From Ligilactobacillus aviarius subsp. aviarius DSM 20655 (lineage in GTDB: Bacteria > Bacillota > Bacilli > Lactobacillales > Lactobacillaceae), in assembly GCF_001436315.1 (NCBI RefSeq), contig NZ_AYZA01000011.1:40126-91133 (forward strand): a DNA stretch of 51,008 nt, written 5' to 3'. Under the pieces are notes generated by a model. The model made no database searches. It was not told where the DNA came from and was given only the letters and a program-made list of their open reading frames with translations. Below, in pieces: positions 36,213-43,898 of the stretch; the first letter of the stretch is position 1, and every line of letters starts with the position of its first letter. The position numbers and the translations under genes were made by a program.

Positions 36213-37670
36213 TTATAAGATCGGCGATAACAGCCGTGAGAAGTACTGCTTGAATTTCCGCCACCGGGACTGCTTTTCAAAGTATTCCGGGGTTAATTCG
36301 GTACAGTGTTCCAAATCTTTTTCGTAAATTGTCTTCAACTGCCGGGTCAAATCCGCGTCATAACAAAACGCATTACATTCAAAATTCAATTCAAAACTTC
36401 TGAAATCAAGGTTGGCTGATCCGACCGAAGCAATCGTATCATCGGTAATCATCGTCTTCGCATGCAGGAAACCATTATCATAGCGGTAAACCTTGACCCC
36501 ATTATTTACCAAGTACTTGGCATAATATTCCGTTGCCCGGTAAACAAACGGATGATCCGGCTTGCTTGGAATCATGATCCGCACATCAACCCCTGATAAT
36601 GCCGCAATGATCAACGATTCGATCACTGAATCATCCGGAATCAGGTACGGGGTTTGGATATACAGATAACGTTGCGCCGTTGAAATGATCTTTTGGTACC
36701 CGCGCCGAATCGAATGCCGTTCACTATCCGGACCAGATGAAACGATCTGCATCTTGGTCTTGCCGTTGCCCTCAAATACCGGGAAGTACTTCTTTTCAAA
36801 TTCAAACCGGCTCTTCGTTGTTCGCCGGCAAGTTGTATTCCAGTCCATCATGAACCGGGCCTGCATTTGAATCGTTACCATTCCGTAAATGCGCATGTGG
36901 GTGTCGCGCCAATAACCGTACTTTTCAAGCCGGCCAAGGTACTGATCGCCGATGTTAAAGCCGCCGATGTAGCCCGTTTTGCCATCGATGATCACCAGTT
37001 TACGGTGGTCATGATAGTTCAACCGTGGGGTGGTGATCAACTGTTTTTCGGAACTCGAAATGAATCCTTGAGCTTCGCCGCCTAGCTGTTCTAACCGTTT
37101 GAAAAACTTGTAGTTGGTTCCAATCGAACCCCACATATCATACAGGACCCGGACTTCGACGCCGCGTTCGGCTGCATCCTCTAAAGCATGCAGAACCTTA
37201 TGCCCGATTTTATCCGCATAAAACGTGTAAAATTCGATGTGAATGCTGTGCTTGGCATTTTTGATATCCTTTAACAGCGAATCAAAAAAGGCTTTGCCGT
37301 CATCAAACAACTGGGTTTGATTATTCGTTGTTAAAAACGCCCCTTCCGATTCAAGAAACAAATGCTCCAATTCACGTTCCTGTTGGGTACTGTTCTTGTC
37401 CAGGTCCCGCTTTTGCCACATTTCTTTTTGGCGGCGCGTCAGCGAGTTAATAACCTTTTCCTGTTCTTTTTGGATCGTAAAGATCTTATCGTGCGAGATC
37501 TTACGTCCCACAAACAGATACAGCAAAAATCCAAAAATCGGAATAAACACCAGCACCAGTAACCATGCCCACGTCGTTGAAATATCGCGTTTTTCATGGA
37601 AAACCGTAATAATTGCAGCCAGTAAGTTAATGATCCAAATAACTCCAATTATAATCCCCAAAGTATGCAA
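36213..37670 (-). CDS. cls: Cardiolipin synthase
   Basis: Cls joins two phosphatidylglycerols to make cardiolipin in the membrane. The 485-residue protein has two N-terminal membrane helices (about residues 4-22 and 35-53) and two phospholipase-D HKD motifs: HRKLVIIDG (with GYIGGFNIGDQY) and HAKTMITDD (with SVGSANLDFRSF). The start is TTG at 37670, with AAGGAG about 10 nt upstream. The ribosome-binding region lies in a possible GGCACTT/AAGTGCC stem with a distant arm near 37742-37749, but the loop is about 58 nt, so the meaning is uncertain. Confidence 0.94.
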   Translation of the reverse strand: MHTLGIIIGVIWIINLLAAIITVFHEKRDISTTWAWLLVLVFIPIFGFLLYLFVGRKISHDKIFTIQKEQEKVINSLTRRQKEMWQKRDLDKNSTQQERELEHLFLESEGAFLTTNNQTQLFDDGKAFFDSLLKDIKNAKHSIHIEFYTFYADKIGHKVLHALEDAAERGVEVRVLYDMWGSIGTNYKFFKRLEQLGGEAQGFISSSEKQLITTPRLNYHDHRKLVIIDGKTGYIGGFNIGDQYLGRLEKYGYWRDTHMRIYGMVTIQMQARFMMDWNTTCRRTTKSRFEFEKKYFPVFEGNGKTKMQIVSSGPDSERHSIRRGYQKIISTAQRYLYIQTPYLIPDDSVIESLIIAALSGVDVRIMIPSKPDHPFVYRATEYYAKYLVNNGVKVYRYDNGFLHAKTMITDDTIASVGSANLDFRSFELNFECNAFCYDADLTRQLKTIYEKDLEHCTELTPEYFEKQSRWRKFKQYFSRLLSPIL

Positions 37671-37754
37671 AAAAGTGCCGCTCCTTTCTCGAAAATCATT
37701 TACTTTTATTTTACCAAAAGCAAATCATTCGATAAACCGAAGTGGCACTTAATT

Positions 37755-38627
37755 TTATTGCTTTACCTGCTGGTGACCCGTTCCGGCACCCGGAGCTGGA
37801 TAATCAGAAGTCAAGATATATTTCTGAATCAGGTCAACAATCTGCTGATTTTGCGGCAAATCAGAGTGTTCAGCGTTCACACCCGTTACCGTAATTTCAG
37901 TATAATGTTTGACTTGGCCTTGATAAACATATTTTTCCGCTTCCACACTATTCAACGGAACTAACCCGTCCGAGTCGTAGTTTTCGGTTCCCGCAACGGA
38001 ATAAACCGTCAAATTCTTGGGAATATTTTTCCGTGCCTTAATAAAGTCAGACAGCATCTGCGTTTTATATTTAAGATTTGTTTCATCAAAGTTAAATGGC
38101 GAACCGATCGTCATTAAACTTGTCATTCGAACATCATAGTTTTTATAGTATTTTTCCAAAAAGGCGGTGTAAACCAAACCACCGTTTGAATGTCCAATCG
38201 CCTTATAGTTGTTGAAATAGTATTTTTTCTGCAACGCTTTGAAGGCTTCGTTGAACATTTTTGCCTGCTTCAGAATATTGCTATACCCATCATGATTATT
38301 TTGAAAGCCAACCACAATGATCGGTTCGTTATCACCCGAGCGAATCTTACCGTAATATTTAATTTTCCCATCATTGAACACTTTGACCTTTAAGAGGCTA
38401 TGATTCTGGTGATCAGTCTGATTCAATAATTTTACCATGTCGTCAAACCGGTTGACCGTTGCCGAACTTCCGGGAATCATGATCACCGGTGAAAGTTTGG
38501 AATTTTGCCAATGAGCAAGCTCATCAATGTTATTGCGCGTCCAAAAATACGATGGAATTGCCATTGCTAACATGATGATTCCTGCAACCAATAAGAAAAT
38601 CCCACTGCGTTTCTTATGTGCATCCAT
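37755..38627 (-). CDS. DUF915-family alpha/beta hydrolase, membrane-anchored
   Basis: The 290-residue protein has one N-terminal membrane helix (about residues 8-27) and an outside alpha/beta-hydrolase domain: VIMIPGSSATVNRFDDM near the oxyanion strand, GHSNGGLVYTAFL with the nucleophile Ser, YDSDGLVPLNS, and NAEHSDLPQN with the catalytic His. It is a distant paralogue of the hydrolase at 2-850. The ATG at 38627 has AAGGA upstream; the longer GTG start does not. It lies 16 nt after the EIIC gene, implying one transcript. Confidence 0.85.
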   Translation of the reverse strand: MDAHKKRSGIFLLVAGIIMLAMAIPSYFWTRNNIDELAHWQNSKLSPVIMIPGSSATVNRFDDMVKLLNQTDHQNHSLLKVKVFNDGKIKYYGKIRSGDNEPIIVVGFQNNHDGYSNILKQAKMFNEAFKALQKKYYFNNYKAIGHSNGGLVYTAFLEKYYKNYDVRMTSLMTIGSPFNFDETNLKYKTQMLSDFIKARKNIPKNLTVYSVAGTENYDSDGLVPLNSVEAEKYVYQGQVKHYTEITVTGVNAEHSDLPQNQQIVDLIQKYILTSDYPAPGAGTGHQQVKQ

Positions 38628-38643
38628 CTTTTTCACTTCCTTA

Positions 38644-39954
38644 TTACCGCATTCTTAACCGTTGCCGTTCCTTGGTCTGCATTTCGTTGCGAATTTGCTC
38701 TGACAACTTAACAAATGGAATGTAAATCAATACATCAAGCGTCATAATTAAAATTCCGACTAATAATGCCATAAGATTTCCACCCGTTCCAATAAACGCT
38801 GACAAGACTCCTGGGGTATCAAGCGGTGACGGATAAGTTACCGGCGGCATGATTTGGAAATGAATCGCAAACGCTGCAATCAGCATGTTGACTACCGGCG
38901 TTGCGACAAATGGAATCAGGAATATCGGATTAAATAAAATTGGAATTCCCAATAAAATCGGCTGGTTAGCATTAAATAACGTTGGAAAAACTGCCCATCG
39001 TGCAACCTGATGATACCGGCTCGTCCGGGCAACAATGATAATGGCAATGACAAGGGCTAAGGTTGAACCCACCCCGCCAAACGTTCCAAAGCTGTGATAT
39101 AGCGTTGTTTGCGTATACTTATATGGAACATTCCATGGACTATGGTGTTTCAGGGCATACGTTAAGTCTGCGACCGCAGCCGGATCATCATTGAAACTGG
39201 CTTGATTATACGGACCGCTCAATCCCAGCCATGCCAAAAAACTTGACCACGCCCCTAAAATCAAAGTCATCACTAAGCCATGCTTTTTCGATGATAATGC
39301 TTGATAATAATTCGAAATTCCAGATGGAATTTGATACTTGTAAACTTGAATAATCAACTGGTTAACAATGATCGCTGCTCCAAGGGTGATCATGACCGGG
39401 ATAATTGTCCGGTAAGCCCGCGAAAACGAATCTGAACGGATCGAAATTGGCTTGCGGTTAAAAATTCGGAAAATCTGCCCCGTAATAAAACCAATTAAAA
39501 TTCCAACCAAAATTCCTTGAATCCCCATCAAATTATTATTGACGTTGAATTGAAGAAAAGTCTGCGGACCATATTGACGCTGGACTGGACGTAAAGTAAT
39601 AATCAAGAATGCCAGCATCCCCGTCATTCCGGTCATTTCAGTATTTTTATGATATAGTCGGGCAGTATGCGTACCGGCCTGGTATGCAGCCAGAACCGCC
39701 AAAATTTTAACCGTCATCATACTGAAGGCTGCAAACATTGACCGGATCCGCGCAACGTGCGGCAACCATTGGGTAATATAAAAGATGTTCCCAATAAACC
39801 CTGTTCGCGACAAAATTGAAACGTTGAACACCGACGCAATACTGCCTAAAACCGCAAACGGAAAAAGCATCAGCATCGTTCGCCGCATTACTAAAATAAA
39901 TGGGAGCTGATACAGTTTAACGATCAACTTGTATCCTTTCTCCGATAACCTCAT
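38644..39954 (-). CDS. Orphan PTS EIIC, lactose/cellobiose (Lac) family
   Basis: The 436-residue membrane protein has about ten helices and EIIC Lac-family features: LSEKGYKLIVKLYQLPFILVMRR at the start, GTFGGVGSTLALVIAI in the middle, and the conserved NANQPILLGIPILFNPIFLIPF followed by PSPLDTPG. No EIIA or EIIB gene is nearby, so it would need partners from elsewhere or have another role. The ATG at 39954 has AGG 8 nt upstream. It precedes a DUF915 hydrolase in the same transcript. The sugar cannot be told. Confidence 0.85.
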   Translation of the reverse strand: MRLSEKGYKLIVKLYQLPFILVMRRTMLMLFPFAVLGSIASVFNVSILSRTGFIGNIFYITQWLPHVARIRSMFAAFSMMTVKILAVLAAYQAGTHTARLYHKNTEMTGMTGMLAFLIITLRPVQRQYGPQTFLQFNVNNNLMGIQGILVGILIGFITGQIFRIFNRKPISIRSDSFSRAYRTIIPVMITLGAAIIVNQLIIQVYKYQIPSGISNYYQALSSKKHGLVMTLILGAWSSFLAWLGLSGPYNQASFNDDPAAVADLTYALKHHSPWNVPYKYTQTTLYHSFGTFGGVGSTLALVIAIIIVARTSRYHQVARWAVFPTLFNANQPILLGIPILFNPIFLIPFVATPVVNMLIAAFAIHFQIMPPVTYPSPLDTPGVLSAFIGTGGNLMALLVGILIMTLDVLIYIPFVKLSEQIRNEMQTKERQRLRMR

Positions 39955-40001
39955 TTCACTTACCTGATTTCTATAGTATCTCTGTTGGTCATTATACAAT
40001 G

Positions 40002-40054
40002 AAAAAGCCCTTGAACCTACTAAATACATTGAATCTTCAGTAAATTCAAGGGTT
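40002..40054 (-). terminator. Terminator after the antiporter gene
   Basis: Minus strand AACCCTTGAA pairs with TTCAAGGGCTT and runs into TTTTT; an inner TTTACT/AGTA stem extends it. Confidence 0.7.
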
Positions 40055-40073
40055 ATTCATTCAATATTCATTT

Positions 40074-41246
40074 TTACTTTTCATTGCGCATTTGCCGCTT
40101 GATCGCTGCTTTGAGCATAAATGGTGCTGCAAGGGTCGTCAGGATGATTACGAAAATTACTCCCGAGTAATACTCTGAGCTCAATAAATGAGCTTCATAC
40201 CCGATCTGAGCGATGATCAACGCCATTTCACCCCGCGAAACCATTCCCGATCCAATAATATTCATTGAATCGTAATTCATTCCTAAAACCTTTGCTCCCA
40301 GGCCGCAGCCAAGCCACTTGGTGATCAATGCTAAAATCGTTAACGAAACGATAAAAATCAAGTCGTCAAAAAAGCCCTTGAACGTCATATTCAAGCCAAT
40401 GCTAACAAAGAACATCGGAATAAAGACCGCATAGCCGATCGGTTCGATGTTGGAATCAACTTCCTGCTTATATGGGGTTTGGGCAATCGCAACCCCTGCA
40501 AAAAACGCTCCAACAACATCGCTTAAGCCTACCTGTTCAGCAAGCCATGCCATCCCTAAGCACAAGACGATCGACATTAACGTCACTGATGAAGCAACTT
40601 TTAAGTGCTCACCCAGCCGCATCATCTTCGGTGCGATCCATTCAAACAGGAAGAAAATCACGACAAAATAAAGGGCATCCAATAAGAAACTCATCCAAAG
40701 GTTGCTTGAGTGATGGCCACCCTGTGCTTTGGCAACGTTGCTAAACATGCTTACCAGCACGCTTAAAATGATCACCGAAATAATATCATCGATCACGGCC
40801 GCTCCAAGAATCGTCGTTCCTTCCTTGGATTTTAGCCGTTTCAATTCCTTCAAGACTTCAACTGAGATACTGACCGAAGTTGCCGAAAAGGTTACTCCCA
40901 GAAAAATCGCCTGTTCAAACGAAAAGTGAAATAACTTTCCGAAAAAGTAAATCAACACCACGGGAAAAACAACACCGCTGAAAGCAACCGCCAGTGCCGG
41001 TTTAAAATACTTTTTCAGCATTCCAAGGTCACTTTCAAGCCCTGCGATAAACATCAAAATGATGACGCCAATCTCAGAAAAAGTATGCATAAACGCGTTG
41101 TTATGTACCCATCCTAAAACGGCCGGACCAATCAAAATTCCAACCAGCAACTGCCCAATGACAGCCGGAATTCCAATTCGCCGGCTAAAGTGACCTGCCA
41201 ATGAAGTTGTGATCAATACCAAACATAATGTTCCTAAAAATTCCAC
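40074..41246 (-). CDS. Cation:proton antiporter, CPA2 (NapA/Kef membrane part)
   Basis: The 390-residue membrane protein has about 12-13 helices with CPA2 hallmarks: RRIGIPAVIGQLLVGILIGPAVLG at the start, LMFIAGLESDL, ATSVSISVEVLKEL, and the ion-binding pair in GAAVIDDIISVIIL. There is no C-terminal RCK/TrkA domain, so it resembles NapA rather than a full Kef channel. The GTG at 41246 is preferred, with GGA 8 nt upstream; TTG at 41252 lies too close. Its leader carries a terminator. Confidence 0.88.
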   Translation of the reverse strand: MEFLGTLCLVLITTSLAGHFSRRIGIPAVIGQLLVGILIGPAVLGWVHNNAFMHTFSEIGVIILMFIAGLESDLGMLKKYFKPALAVAFSGVVFPVVLIYFFGKLFHFSFEQAIFLGVTFSATSVSISVEVLKELKRLKSKEGTTILGAAVIDDIISVIILSVLVSMFSNVAKAQGGHHSSNLWMSFLLDALYFVVIFFLFEWIAPKMMRLGEHLKVASSVTLMSIVLCLGMAWLAEQVGLSDVVGAFFAGVAIAQTPYKQEVDSNIEPIGYAVFIPMFFVSIGLNMTFKGFFDDLIFIVSLTILALITKWLGCGLGAKVLGMNYDSMNIIGSGMVSRGEMALIIAQIGYEAHLLSSEYYSGVIFVIILTTLAAPFMLKAAIKRQMRNEK

Positions 41247-41283
41247 GATCAAATTCCTTTCTCGACTCGCATCGATTGCCTAT

Positions 41284-41315
41284 AAAAAAAGAGTTTGCCT
41301 AAGGTTGACAAACTC
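41284..41315 (-). terminator. Terminator-like hairpin in the antiporter leader
   Basis: Minus strand GAGTTTG-N11-CAAACTC followed by TTTTTTT lies about 40 nt upstream of the antiporter start and about 20 nt after the predicted transcription start. No gene lies upstream on that strand, so it would act on the antiporter's own transcript. Confidence 0.75.
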
Positions 41316-41341
41316 CACTCCGAACAAATATTTCAATTACT

Positions 41342-41393
41342 ATCTTACCATGCCCCACTTTTTTTGTCATGTAATCTCCAATCTTGATATACT
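41342..41393. promoter_or_regulatory. Overlapping divergent promoters of the antiporter and pepX
   Basis: Plus strand: TTGTCA (41364-41369), 18 nt, TATACT with TGA ahead of it (41388-41393), for pepX. Minus strand: ATGACA (41365-41370), 17 nt, TAAGAT (41342-41347), for the antiporter. The two -35 hexamers are the same bases read on opposite strands, so polymerases would compete. Confidence 0.7.
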
Positions 41394-41423
41394 TAAACTA
41401 ACCTTTAATGGGAGGAATTTTGA

Positions 41424-43844
41424 ATGAAAATTAATCAGTTTGCACATCTTAAAGTTGATCATCAGCAAAAAATTAATGAACTTCAAAAAATTAATTTTTT
41501 AGACGCTGATGCATGCACACTGTCATTAAATGACCTTTACCTTCATTTCCTACGGTGTGCGTTGATCGAAGCTCAAAGTTCAAGTGCATTTGACCAAAAG
41601 TTACACGCATTGCTCGCAACCCCTGATCAAGACTTAAAGGACTATCTTGATCATCATCAATTAACACTTGAAGTCTTCTACACGGTTGCAATGCAATTAT
41701 TGGGTTTTGAAGTTGACGATGACTTTGAAATCGATCATCTATTTGAAAAAATGGATGACCTGCACCTTTTCCACCACGATCAGTTAACCAATGCAGCCGA
41801 CTTGATCGATGCTTGGTATGATTTGCTTTGTACTCACGGCAAAGGCGGCCGAACCTACCTTGATTTGTTAGCTGCCAAGGGCTACTTTAAACCATTCTGG
41901 AATTTGCCGGTTGAGCAAAAGCCGCTGATTTTCAACGGAAAAACGCAACCGGTATTTGACACTTCTAAATTGATTCGTGAAGTCGTTTACGTTGAATCAT
42001 CCTTGGACACTGATCATGACGGCAAACGCGATCTGCTGAAAGCCGAAATCATTCGGCCTGTCGAAACCAACGATGGTTTAAAAGTTCCGGCGCTTTATAC
42101 TGCCAGTCCTTATAATCAAGGAACCAACGATCATGCAGCTGATAAATTAATGCACAACGTTGACGTGTCGCTGAAACGCAAGCAACCAAACAACAATACA
42201 TATGAAGACATTGAATTTCATGAACCCGCCGTTGAACTTCCGCCTGCGCGCCAAGTCCAGAGCGAAACGCAGACGGCTGAAGAAACGTTCGGTCACGCCA
42301 AAGCCGTTACCTTAAACGACTACTTCCTTGCCCGCGGGTATGCTGCCGTTTATGCAGCCGGAATCGGAACAATGGATTCTGACGGCGAACGGACTTGCGG
42401 TTCAAAGGAAGAAACCGAATCGACGATTGCAATCATTGAATGGTTGGCAGGCAACCGGCGGGCATTTACCAATAAAACCGACAACATCGAAATCAAAGCA
42501 TGGTGGTGTAACGGCTCCGTTGCAATGACCGGGAAATCATACCTCGGGACGCTTGCAACGGCTGCAGCTACAACCGGCGTTGACGGTTTGAAGACCATCA
42601 TTTCAGAAGCTGCGATCTCAAGTTGGTATGACTACTACCGGGACGGCGGGCTTGTAATTGCTCCCGGCGGCTTCCCAGGTGAAGATGCCGATATTCTTGC
42701 CGAAGAATGTTTCAGTCGGCAAAAACAAGCCGGTGATTACCTGAAATGCAAGGACCAATTCAACCGTGATCTTGCCGAAATCACAGCCGGCCAAGACCGG
42801 ACAACCGGAGACTATAATTCATTTTGGGACGCCCGCAACTATCTTAAAGATGTCGAAAACATTAAGTGTGACGTCGTAATGGTTCACGGATTAAATGACT
42901 GGAACGTTAAACCACGCAATGTTTATAACTTGTATCGCGAACTAGAAAAGCTTCCTGTAACAAAGAAACTTTTCTTACATCAGGGACAACATATTTATAT
43001 TAATAATTTCCAATCAATTGATTTCACAGATATGATGAATATCTGGCTATCAAATAAATTATACGGCGTTGAAAACCACGCTGATGAATTACTTCCAGAT
43101 GTTTGCGTTCAGGATAATAGTACTGAAAGCACGTGGCATGCATTTGATGGATGGCATACTGAAAATCCGCAAACCCATCAATTTGGATTTGAAAATGAAC
43201 AGCTCGTTGACCATGCAACTGCACCAGCAGTCGCATCATTTAATGACCAGCTTGAACAAGCTGCCTTTGATCAGTATAAAAAGAACTGGAATCAGTGGCG
43301 CGCTGATCTTTTAAGTGATGAAAAAAATGCCCTTAATAACAACCGGTTGATCTTCAAGACGGAAAAGCTGCAACACGACATCTATCTTCAAGGGTGTCCG
43401 CACATTAAGTTAGACGTTGCCTCGAGTGTTGATAAGGGGATGCTGAGCTTCATGCTCGTTGACTTCGGAATGGCCAAGCGGCTGGGTGAAGTTCCGGCAA
43501 CGCTTGACTTGAAGGCCCTTGATGCCGGTTATCAATGGCGCCCTGATGATTTAAAGGAATTCAAACTTGCAAAACCAACCCCGTGGAAAATGATCACGAA
43601 GGGACACATCAATCTTCAAAACCGTGAACATCCATGGAAAACGGATGAATTAGTTCCAAAAACGTTCTACCAATTCGAATTGGACCTTCAGCCGATGTTT
43701 TACCATTTGCTTAAAGGTCATCAACTTGGGCTTGTAATTTACTCAACCGACATGGAAATGACCGTCCGCGGAAACGAGGACATTACTTACTCACTTCAGC
43801 TTGAAAACTGTGAATTAAATGTTGATTATGAAGAATTGAAATAA
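41424..43844 (+). CDS. pepX: Xaa-Pro dipeptidyl-peptidase
   Basis: PepX removes Xaa-Pro dipeptides from peptide N-termini in the cytoplasm, a hallmark peptidase of lactic acid bacteria. The 806-residue S15 serine peptidase has the nucleophile in GKSYLG (Ser372), preceded by KAWWCNGSVAMT, and the later MVHGLNDWNVKPRN and LHQGQHIY with the Asp and His of the triad, then a C-terminal jelly-roll domain. GGGAGG precedes the ATG. It is monocistronic with its own promoter and terminator. Confidence 0.97.
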   Translation: MKINQFAHLKVDHQQKINELQKINFLDADACTLSLNDLYLHFLRCALIEAQSSSAFDQKLHALLATPDQDLKDYLDHHQLTLEVFYTVAMQLLGFEVDDDFEIDHLFEKMDDLHLFHHDQLTNAADLIDAWYDLLCTHGKGGRTYLDLLAAKGYFKPFWNLPVEQKPLIFNGKTQPVFDTSKLIREVVYVESSLDTDHDGKRDLLKAEIIRPVETNDGLKVPALYTASPYNQGTNDHAADKLMHNVDVSLKRKQPNNNTYEDIEFHEPAVELPPARQVQSETQTAEETFGHAKAVTLNDYFLARGYAAVYAAGIGTMDSDGERTCGSKEETESTIAIIEWLAGNRRAFTNKTDNIEIKAWWCNGSVAMTGKSYLGTLATAAATTGVDGLKTIISEAAISSWYDYYRDGGLVIAPGGFPGEDADILAEECFSRQKQAGDYLKCKDQFNRDLAEITAGQDRTTGDYNSFWDARNYLKDVENIKCDVVMVHGLNDWNVKPRNVYNLYRELEKLPVTKKLFLHQGQHIYINNFQSIDFTDMMNIWLSNKLYGVENHADELLPDVCVQDNSTESTWHAFDGWHTENPQTHQFGFENEQLVDHATAPAVASFNDQLEQAAFDQYKKNWNQWRADLLSDEKNALNNNRLIFKTEKLQHDIYLQGCPHIKLDVASSVDKGMLSFMLVDFGMAKRLGEVPATLDLKALDAGYQWRPDDLKEFKLAKPTPWKMITKGHINLQNREHPWKTDELVPKTFYQFELDLQPMFYHLLKGHQLGLVIYSTDMEMTVRGNEDITYSLQLENCELNVDYEELK

Positions 43845-43850
43845 ATTAAG

Positions 43851-43886
43851 AAAACGCCTTGCGGTGAGTTACCGCAGGGCGTTTTT
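43851..43886 (+). terminator. Terminator after pepX
   Basis: AAAACGCC and GGGCGTTTT enclose a second stem GCGGT/ACCGC, followed by T5. It faces the convergent wall-protein gene and could serve both. Confidence 0.85.
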
Positions 43887-43898
43887 CATTTAAATTTA

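Noticed and set aside
37671-37754. GGCACTT/AAGTGCC pair ahead of cls as a terminator or regulatory hairpin
   Set aside because: The arms are only 7-9 bp with a loop of about 58 nt; a true structure is doubtful from sequence alone.
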